19,823 bases of DNA from an uncultured Desulfomonile sp. (GTDB lineage Bacteria; Desulfobacterota; Desulfomonilia; Desulfomonilales; Desulfomonilaceae). This document shows positions 14,263 to 19,823 of this stretch, piece by piece. The notes below the pieces were generated by a model. It was not told the DNA's origin. It searched no databases and saw only the letters and a program-made list of their open reading frames with translations. The number at the start of each line of letters is the position of its first letter. The first letter of the stretch is position 1. The stretch is from positions 1 to 19,823 of the forward strand of contig CALDNG010000028.1 of NCBI GenBank assembly GCA_937915285.1. Direction: 5' to 3'. A program made the translations under genes and the position numbers.

Positions 14263-14391
14263 TGAGTTCAGCTTTTAAACATAATATTAGCATGTTGTCA
14301 ACTTTTTTTAATGTAAAATATAATATATTTAAAAGAAACATCGTGTCGTGTATTATATATTAAGGTTAACTATCTGTTTTAAATATCTTTA

Positions 14392-14847
14392 TTATAGCAC
14401 ACCTTCAGCGATTGACCTTATAATGTCACCCTTGCCAAGCACACCGACGAGTTCACCATTTTCTATTACCGGGATTGTGTAAAACTTTTTGTTGGTCATT
14501 ATTTGTGCGGCTTCTGAAACGTCGGTATCCGGTTCGACACAAACGGCCGGAAAAGAATAGACATCCTCTACAACCGAGGCCGTTAGTTTTTTGAAATCCT
14601 TGTGGAGTCTCCATGGGTTTTCGAGCGGGATTACGGAATCCAGTATTACGAACACTGTGGGGATGTGCAACGGTGTGTTCTGATCGACCAGGTCAGATTC
14701 GCAAACTACTCCGATAACCTTATTTTCAGAATCGACCACTGGAACGCCGTTGATATTTTTCTCGAAAAGTATTTTTGCAAGTTCTCTGAGGGGCGTGTTT
14801 AGCCCAACGGTGATCACGTTTTTTGACATGCAGTCTCGGACTTTCAT
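14392..14847 (-). CDS. Two-CBS-domain protein
   Basis: 151 aa made almost wholly of two CBS domains, about 1-55 and 95-148. The first starts MKVRDCMSKNVITV, followed by INGVPVVD and GVVCESDLV. The second has VCVEPDTDVSEAAQIM, FYTIPVI and VGVLGKGDII. Such Bateman modules bind adenine nucleotides or SAM and usually regulate a partner by sensing energy state (family knowledge); no effector domain is fused here. The start at ATG 14847 is set by AGGAG 7 bases upstream and by the family's M-x-V-x-D-x-M start, so the in-frame upstream codons are not used. It lies downstream of a clear terminator of the carboxyltransferase operon and has its own promoter with an operator-like dyad. Confidence 0.88.
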   Translation of the reverse strand: MKVRDCMSKNVITVGLNTPLRELAKILFEKNINGVPVVDSENKVIGVVCESDLVDQNTPLHIPTVFVILDSVIPLENPWRLHKDFKKLTASVVEDVYSFPAVCVEPDTDVSEAAQIMTNKKFYTIPVIENGELVGVLGKGDIIRSIAEGVL

Positions 14848-14934
14848 TAATTTCTCCTGTAAGGGAATAACTTTTCGGCTCATTTTTGATGATGACCGCA
14901 AATCTATACCGAATTTCCATCTAAAAGAATTAAA

Positions 14935-14964
14935 ATTTTACACAAACAGAATCCGTTTGTTCAA
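14935..14964 (-). promoter_or_regulatory. Promoter of the CBS-domain gene with spacer dyad
   Basis: On the minus strand TTGAAC (14964-14959) and TAAAAT (14940-14935) are 18 bases apart. Between and touching them is a perfect 6-bp inverted repeat, ACAAAC (14942-14947) and GTTTGT (14955-14960), with 7 bases between the arms. This is a good place for a repressor to block RNA polymerase (inference). The leader would be about 80 bases. Confidence 0.5.
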
Positions 14965-14997
14965 AAAAAAAGAAAGCCACCGGAGTGACTTTCTTTT
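14963..14997 (-). terminator. Intrinsic terminator of the carboxyltransferase operon
   Basis: Read on the minus strand, AAAGAAAG plus CAC pairs with GTG plus CTTTCTTT (14969-14980 with 14985-14996, one G-U wobble) around a 4-base loop. It is followed by a run of T (14970-14963 in the genome, as A on plus). It starts 17 bases after the stop codon of the carboxyltransferase. The -35 of the next promoter overlaps its distal end. Confidence 0.85.
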
Positions 14998-15013
14998 AAA
15001 TAGTCAGGTTCAG

Positions 15014-16348
15014 TTATTTTTTCTCGGCAAAATACCCCGTGGCTTCGTGAGGGAAAATGGCGTGGATTAGTATCTCTTCCTCCGTAAGTCCAGGGAACTT
15101 CTGTTCGAGTTCGGGCCACATCGGAGGGATGAGTTCCGCTGGACGAACGTTGATAGGTTTGTCCCCTTTGAGGACCCTATCCTGGAGTTCCTTGTTAACA
15201 GGCGCAGGGGTTTCACCATACATACCTTTCAGGAGGTTAGCCGTATGGTTTGCGATGATTTTGTACCTGCCGAGTAGGACGTTGAAGGTGGCTTGTGACA
15301 CAACAATCTGAGAAGTCGGTGTAACCAGAGGTATGAACCCTAGATCTTCCCGGACCCTTGGAATTTCGTCAATTATTTCGTCAATCCTGTCTATGGCATT
15401 CTGTATTCTGAGTTGGCTGGCCAGGTTTGACATGACGCCACCGGGGATTTGAGTGATGAGCATCTTGCAGTCAACTCCACTGTAGGGGGCCTCAAAATCG
15501 CTGTAAAGGTTTCTGACTGCCCTGGCTTCTTCTGCCGCGCTGGTGAGTTTCTTCAGGTCGCAACCGGTATCATATCCGAGTCTGCCCAGAGAGTAGACAA
15601 GAGATTCGGTGCATGGGTGGCCTGTTCCGCCAGAGAATGGGCTCAAAACGGAATCCAGCATTTCACAACCGGCTTCCACGGCTTTCAGAGCTGACATCAT
15701 ACCAAGACCGCAGTTGTCATGAGTGTGGAGGTGAATAGGAACATTGACGGCCTTTTTAAGACTTGTGACCAACTGGAATGTTGTGTAGGGATCAATCAAC
15801 CCGGCCATGTCCTTGATGGCTATCTGATGGACTCCTTTATCTTCAAGAGCCCTGGCCTTGGACACGAACTTCTCGATGGTGTGCACGGGACTTATGGTAT
15901 AGCAGACAGCCCCCTCGGCTATTTTCCCGACGTCACGAATAGCCTTGATAACAGTCTCCTGGTTTCTAATGTCGTCCAGAGCATCAAATATCCTGAATAC
16001 GTCAATCCCGTTTCTTGCGGCCACATCGACAAATTTAACCACTACATCATCCGGAAAATTTGAATAAGCCACAAGGTTTTGCCCTCTGATGAGCATCATG
16101 CTCTTAACATTGGGCATTACCTCTTTAAGTTTTCGCGCCCTTTCCCATGGATCTTCCCTCAAATACCTGACGCACACGTCAAAGGTAGCGCCACCCCAGG
16201 TTTCCGCCCCGTAGATACCTGAATCAGCCAGCTTGGAAGCTACCTTGAGCAAGTCGTCGAGTTTGATTCGAGTGGCCACTTTGCTCTGGGATCCATCGCG
16301 AAGTGTGATGTCAAAAATCTTGACCTTTCTTGAGCCGCCTTTCTCCAT
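15014..16348 (-). CDS. oadA: OadA/PycB-type carboxyltransferase subunit without biotinyl domain
   Basis: 444 aa from the chosen start. The carboxyltransferase barrel shows KIFDITLRDGSQS near the N-terminus, GGATFDVCVRYLREDPWERA and the active-site lysine region AIKDMAGL. The metal-binding HLHTHDN and IPGGVMSNL follow. It moves CO2 between biotin and pyruvate/oxaloacetate. The protein ends soon after the conserved C-terminal barrel region (EEEILIHAIFPHEATGYF) with no A-M-K-M biotin-attachment segment, so a separate biotin carrier and partner are needed. It could serve pyruvate carboxylase (subunit B), oxaloacetate decarboxylase or a transcarboxylase; sequence alone does not decide. The ATG at 16348 has GGAGG 5 bases upstream; a GTG at 16393 would add 15 residues but has a poor SD. 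It follows the DHH-nucleotidyltransferase gene and ends at a strong terminator. Confidence 0.88.
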   Translation of the reverse strand: MEKGGSRKVKIFDITLRDGSQSKVATRIKLDDLLKVASKLADSGIYGAETWGGATFDVCVRYLREDPWERARKLKEVMPNVKSMMLIRGQNLVAYSNFPDDVVVKFVDVAARNGIDVFRIFDALDDIRNQETVIKAIRDVGKIAEGAVCYTISPVHTIEKFVSKARALEDKGVHQIAIKDMAGLIDPYTTFQLVTSLKKAVNVPIHLHTHDNCGLGMMSALKAVEAGCEMLDSVLSPFSGGTGHPCTESLVYSLGRLGYDTGCDLKKLTSAAEEARAVRNLYSDFEAPYSGVDCKMLITQIPGGVMSNLASQLRIQNAIDRIDEIIDEIPRVREDLGFIPLVTPTSQIVVSQATFNVLLGRYKIIANHTANLLKGMYGETPAPVNKELQDRVLKGDKPINVRPAELIPPMWPELEQKFPGLTEEEILIHAIFPHEATGYFAEKK

Positions 16349-16395
16349 CATGACCTCCCAGTCACTAACTATCGTGTCACCAATTTCGGGCACGC

Positions 16396-19038
16396 CTATC
16401 CGTCACAACCTATAAACTCTGGAAACTTGTTCCTCAGAAGTTGAATCTCGTCCTCCACAGAGTTGGTCAAACCATCCAGACGCGCATCACGCAGGTAACC
16501 CAGGATCTCCCCGAAAACAGGTCCAGGTTTTAACCCCATGGACTTCAAGTGAGCGCCATTAATTAAGGGCTTAACATTTCTGTAGTGGATGATTTGGTCA
16601 GATACAATTCTTCTGGTCTGCTCTTTGGTGGTCTTGGCCATCATGTAGAGCAGGGATTCCAACGACAGTTTCTCCAATATTTTAAATATTTCACTCGGCT
16701 TAGTCAACCTCCCCCTGTCAAGCAATCCGAGGGATGCTTTTAACTTCAGACGTTCCCCGGTTATGTCCACCATGTGTCCTCTGGGGATGGACAACCTATC
16801 CAGGGAGCCCTCAAATGATTTCTCATCCAGAGAGTCGGTCAGCGCCAAGAAGTACACCACCCACGACTGGATCTTATCCTCGAGGAAAAGATATTTCCAC
16901 CAGGCCAGTACACCCGACACGGATTCTACGAGTGAAAAGATCCTCGCATTTGTCATTATCGGCGGATATATCGCCTTAAAAATACCCAGCTCGGCCATGG
17001 ATTTTATGGGAGCCAGAGGATTCTTTTCATCCATGACGTGAATGAGTTCGTTGAGAATCCTTTTGCCCTCAACGCGATCGAAAATCCTGATCTTTAATGC
17101 GCCCTTTATCAATGACATAGTATGCTTACTGATCATGAAACCGAAACGACTGCTGAAGCGTATGGCTCGCAGGATTCTGGTCGGGTCCTCGACAAAAGCA
17201 AGGTTATGAAGGACCCTGATGGCCCGGTCCTTTATGTCTCTTACACCCCCAAAAAAATCGATCAGTTCGCCCCATGAATCCGAATTCAGACTTACCGCAA
17301 GAGTGTTCATGGTGAAGTCGCGCCTAAACAGGTCCCTTTTTATTGAGCTAATCTCTACAGTCGGCAATGCCCCTGGGCTTTCATAATATTCATGACGCGC
17401 AGTAGCTATGTCTATTTTGAAACCATCATTAAATAGCACCACTGCAGTTCCGAACTTTTCATGACTTCGTAGTCTGCAGCCCTGACAGCCTTTGGCCAGT
17501 TTCGTGGCAAAGGGTATACCCTCACCCTCTATCACCAGATCTATATCGAGGTTGTGATTTCTAAGGAGAAGATCCCGCACAGCCCCTCCGACAAGGTAGA
17601 TCCGGTTTCCATTCTCGTCGGCGACTTCGCCTGCTTTGCGCAAAACATCCAGGACCCTTCTAGGCAACCGTTCTTCAAGCAGTTTCTTAACGCTCTTGCG
17701 TTTCTCCCGATCCTGAGTGTAATTTTCCGGACCGTTAGAGTCACTCGTTCTGGGGAGTTTTAGGTGCTCCAACAAATCACTTCTCGAAATGACCCCCACC
17801 ATTTTGCCTTCGTCTATGACCGGAACGAGCCTGTGACGCCCTTCAACAGAAACCTGGAGGACTCTCTCGATCAAATCATCCGGGGTGACAAAAACTATTC
17901 CAGGGTTCATGAAATCGCTTACCAGGTGATGCTCCAATCCATGATGGACAGCCCTATCCACCGCGTGTCTGTGCAATATCCCGAGTAACGATTCATCGCG
18001 TTCGACGGGCAAGGAGCTGATTTGGTAACGGCTTAGCATTTCAGAGGCCTCACTGATAGTCTGATCCGGCCTGATACTCACGACCGGCTTACTCATTATT
18101 TCCAGCGCCTTCTGTTTGGGACGCACCTTTTCATGCAGGAGAGTGATGAGCCGGTCCCTGGCCTCATATAGGGACATATCTTTAATCGTGGCGCTTGCAG
18201 CCGTCGGATGGCCTCCTCCGCCAAAAGCAGCCGCTATCTCTCCGACATTAACTGCATCAGCGCTGCTACGGGCAATCAAGTGGACCCTATCCTCCATTCT
18301 TACAAGGGCCAAAATAGCATCATGACTCTCCATATCCTTAAATTTATGAACCAGTATGGCCAAATCGCCTATGTATCCTTCTGCCCCGGCTATGGCCACA
18401 ACAATGTCTATCCCACCTATGTTTACCTGACGGGCGTCTTCTATCAGTTGATGCATGATGTCGATCTGATCGCGGCTCAGCTCGCTTGTCATCATGTTCG
18501 CAACAATATTTAGGTTTGCCCCCTTACTGATCAACCAGGCGGCTGCCTCAAGATCATTCGTGGTGGTAGATGAGAAAGTAAACGAACCGGTGTCCTCATA
18601 GATGCCCAACGAAAGTATAGTGGCTTCCTCAGCGTTTATTTCGCAACCTTTCTGCCTCAGAAGCTCGATGAATATGGTTACGGTCGATCCATACGGTTTG
18701 ATTATTTCCAACGATCCCTTGATGTCGTCATCAGAGTTAGGGTGATGATCATATATGTGAACATCCACCGACGGACGGTCACAAATTTCTGATAACTGCC
18801 CGATCCGGCTCTTTTGACGTGTGTCTACCAGTACAAGCCTGTGAACCTTGTTTAAATCAAGATCCTTGACGCGCTCAATTGACAGAATGTAAAGCGAAGA
18901 TTCCATGAAGAAATCGCGAAGGCTTTTTTCCCTAGATCCTGGAAACACTACTACCGCAGCTGGATATATCTTTTTTGCAGCCACTATCGAGGCGAAAGCG
19001 TCAAAGTCAGCATTGAGGTGAGTGGTAATAACTTCCAT
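16396..19038 (-). CDS. DHH-DHHA1-CBS-CBS-tRNA nucleotidyltransferase fusion (CCA/A-adding type)
   Basis: 880 aa multidomain protein. A DHH phosphoesterase domain (1-150) has HLNADFDAFAS, VDTR (71-74) and DHHP (97-100). A DHHA1 domain ends in FGGGGHPTAA (272-281). Two CBS domains cover about 312-428. The poly(A)-polymerase/CCA head follows with YLVGGAVRDLLL (481-492), catalytic DID (498-500), RRDFTMN (572-578) and EDPTRILRAIRF (617-628), then a helical tail. This architecture is known from deltaproteobacteria and Aquificales-type genomes and is usually linked to addition of the 3' CCA, or only its terminal A, to tRNA. The DHH part may be a nanoRNase-like or cyclic-dinucleotide-type hydrolase, and the CBS pair may sense adenine nucleotides (inference). 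The ATG has AGG 8 bases upstream. It is first in the operon with the carboxyltransferase. Confidence 0.92.
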   Translation of the reverse strand: MEVITTHLNADFDAFASIVAAKKIYPAAVVVFPGSREKSLRDFFMESSLYILSIERVKDLDLNKVHRLVLVDTRQKSRIGQLSEICDRPSVDVHIYDHHPNSDDDIKGSLEIIKPYGSTVTIFIELLRQKGCEINAEEATILSLGIYEDTGSFTFSSTTTNDLEAAAWLISKGANLNIVANMMTSELSRDQIDIMHQLIEDARQVNIGGIDIVVAIAGAEGYIGDLAILVHKFKDMESHDAILALVRMEDRVHLIARSSADAVNVGEIAAAFGGGGHPTAASATIKDMSLYEARDRLITLLHEKVRPKQKALEIMSKPVVSIRPDQTISEASEMLSRYQISSLPVERDESLLGILHRHAVDRAVHHGLEHHLVSDFMNPGIVFVTPDDLIERVLQVSVEGRHRLVPVIDEGKMVGVISRSDLLEHLKLPRTSDSNGPENYTQDREKRKSVKKLLEERLPRRVLDVLRKAGEVADENGNRIYLVGGAVRDLLLRNHNLDIDLVIEGEGIPFATKLAKGCQGCRLRSHEKFGTAVVLFNDGFKIDIATARHEYYESPGALPTVEISSIKRDLFRRDFTMNTLAVSLNSDSWGELIDFFGGVRDIKDRAIRVLHNLAFVEDPTRILRAIRFSSRFGFMISKHTMSLIKGALKIRIFDRVEGKRILNELIHVMDEKNPLAPIKSMAELGIFKAIYPPIMTNARIFSLVESVSGVLAWWKYLFLEDKIQSWVVYFLALTDSLDEKSFEGSLDRLSIPRGHMVDITGERLKLKASLGLLDRGRLTKPSEIFKILEKLSLESLLYMMAKTTKEQTRRIVSDQIIHYRNVKPLINGAHLKSMGLKPGPVFGEILGYLRDARLDGLTNSVEDEIQLLRNKFPEFIGCDG

Positions 19039-19089
19039 TTACAAACCTGTTTATAAGTTGCACTAATATGATACTGTTATTTTTACGTT

Positions 19090-19095
19090 ATTATA
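19090..19095 (-). promoter_or_regulatory. Candidate -10 of the nucleotidyltransferase operon
   Basis: A perfect TATAAT is read on the minus strand at 19095-19090, with an overlapping TGGTATATA that would form an extended -10. No good -35 is found 16-18 bases upstream (CATAGG). The start of transcription would be near 19083, giving a leader of about 45 bases before the ATG at 19038. The rest of the 19039-19302 gap holds only the plus-strand promoter. Confidence 0.4.
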
Positions 19096-19252
19096 TACCA
19101 AAAATCACAGCCCCTATGAGACCCCTTTTGGCATTGTGCTCATTAGGCCCTAGAGCTTCCAGCTAACTGCTCATCTCTGTGTATCCAGCATCAGGAACAC
19201 TCCGCAGGTATCGACTTCACCTCAGGTAAAGGACCTAATTCTCCACTTTGTC

Positions 19253-19281
19253 TTGATTTATTTCACTATTAGTAATAAACT
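19253..19281 (+). promoter_or_regulatory. Candidate promoter of the SH3-domain lipoprotein gene
   Basis: TTGATT (19253-19258) and TAAACT (19276-19281) are exactly 17 bases apart. Transcription would begin near 19288, inside the first ATG-initiated reading, which argues for a downstream start codon of the gene. Confidence 0.45.
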
Positions 19282-19302
19282 ATGGCGCTAATGAGGATGA
19301 CA

Positions 19303-19823
19303 TTGCCTGCTAACTTTAAATATAGATCACAAAATTCAACGAAAAGCTATCATTTGGCGTCCGGCTTAATTATCGCCTTTCTGGTTTGCCTTACGTCCGG
19401 CTGCCAGGAGATAGACACTCTCAAGCGCGAGTTACTACTGAAGGCTCAATCCACGATCCTTAAAAAGAAGAGCCAGTTTACTCCTCGCGATGGCATGACA
19501 ATCAGGACCACGTCTCTTTATCAAACTGCCAATCCCAATTCTGAGGTAATCCGGAAGCTACCTGCAGAGACTCCTGTCCACCTGATGGACAAGGTGGGCG
19601 ACATGTTTCGGGCCCGAACACGCGACGGCCGCGAGGGATATATTGAGCAACGAGCTGTCGGTGGAGAGGACATAATCCACAAAACTCAGGAACTCAGGTT
19701 ATCCATTGAGGGTTTGCCCATGCAGGCGGAGGCGGTGACCAAAACAAAGGCTAACTTCAGGCTTGCTCCCGGTCGCCATCATGAGGTGGTTGAGACTCTG
19801 CCCCCTGGCAAGAAGTTGGAAAT
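19303..19823 (+). CDS. SH3-domain lipoprotein, partial (cut by window end)
   Basis: The reading frame stays open to the window edge (about 173 codons visible). A basic N-region (KYRSQNSTK) is followed by a hydrophobic stretch and a lipobox-like LTSGC, so the protein is probably exported and lipid-anchored at that Cys. The mature part has one bacterial SH3-like unit starting at TIRTTSLYQTANPNSEVIRKLP and ending at GYIEQRAV. A second unit begins at ANFRLAPGRHHEVVETLPPG, so at least two are expected. Such domains often bind cell-wall peptides. The start is uncertain: TTG 19303 has GAGG 6 bases upstream and fits the promoter. ATG 19282, 19291 and 19297 are in frame but lack a usable SD or a usual leader. 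Confidence 0.75.
   Translation, partial: MPANFKYRSQNSTKSYHLASGLIIAFLVCLTSGCQEIDTLKRELLLKAQSTILKKKSQFTPRDGMTIRTTSLYQTANPNSEVIRKLPAETPVHLMDKVGDMFRARTRDGREGYIEQRAVGGEDIIHKTQELRLSIEGLPMQAEAVTKTKANFRLAPGRHHEVVETLPPGKKLE

Larger units (their letters stand above)
14103..14391. other. Intergenic region with two GC-rich hairpins
   Basis: About 290 bp between larB and the CBS-domain gene. The larB-proximal part carries its likely promoter and the middle holds two perfect hairpins (14183-14215 and 14241-14262). The CBS-proximal 120 bp is extremely AT-rich with a 7-T run at 14303-14309. No protein gene is convincing. A 10-codon reading (MLSGGLRHPP then stop, 14232-14264 plus strand) after GGAGAAAAGG overlaps the second hairpin, but no plus-strand gene follows it. 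Confidence 0.5.

Noticed and set aside
14232..14264. 10-codon leader peptide on the plus strand
   Set aside because: SD-like sequence is present, but no plus-strand gene or terminator/antiterminator follows within reach, so it is not listed as a gene.
14126..14341. Minus-strand reading of 71 codons in the larB-CBS gap
   Set aside because: Runs through both hairpins and AT-rich DNA, no SD, no family resemblance.

Overview
This window looks like chromosomal sequence from a mid-GC Gram-negative bacterium, most likely a deltaproteobacterium (Desulfobacterota: Desulfomonile-, Syntrophobacter- or Geobacter-like). That placement is inference. It rests on the block tsaE - aspartokinase - citramalate synthase, on a DHH-CBS-CBS-tRNA nucleotidyltransferase fusion, on a carboxyltransferase without its biotin domain, and on LarB. 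TTG start codons with good Shine-Dalgarno (SD) sequences are common here. There are no rRNA or tRNA genes, CRISPR array, transposase or phage genes that I can see.

Layout. (1) 77-3465, plus strand: a zinc-binding medium-chain dehydrogenase, a divergent anthranilate-phosphoribosyltransferase (TrpD)-fold protein and an amino-type DNA methyltransferase, closely spaced behind a strong intrinsic terminator (34-66). (2) 8906-3603, minus strand: six genes read in the order RibD-C-type reductase, zinc-less MDR dehydrogenase, PTPS/QueD-fold protein, GT4 glycosyltransferase, class I methyltransferase, membrane-anchored SGNH hydrolase. The junctions from the MDR to the methyltransferase are separated by 2 bases or overlap by 4. 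I propose this as an uncharacterised pathway for a pteridine- or pyrimidine-derived, probably glycosylated and methylated small molecule. Its PTPS-fold protein appears to keep the zinc site while lacking the usual catalytic Cys and Asp-His. (3) 8907-9398: a divergent intergenic region of about 490 bp, with a good sigma70-type promoter for the plus-strand genes and several stem-loops.

(4) 9399-13336, plus strand: tsaE (tRNA t6A), lysC (aspartate family), cimA (isoleucine via citramalate) and a membrane-anchored ComEA-like helix-hairpin-helix protein. (5) 14102-13341, minus strand: larB, converging on the HhH gene with a 4-base gap. (6) 14103-14391: an intergenic region with two perfect GC-rich hairpins. 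(7) 14847-14392, minus strand: a two-CBS-domain protein with its own promoter, which carries an operator-like dyad. (8) 19038-15014, minus strand: the DHH-CBS-nucleotidyltransferase fusion followed by an OadA/PycB-type carboxyltransferase, ended by a clear terminator. (9) 19303 to the window end, plus strand: the start of an SH3-domain lipoprotein, cut by the window edge.

Regions 4-9 are mainly core metabolism. The two upstream operons (regions 1 and 2) are where novelty is most likely.
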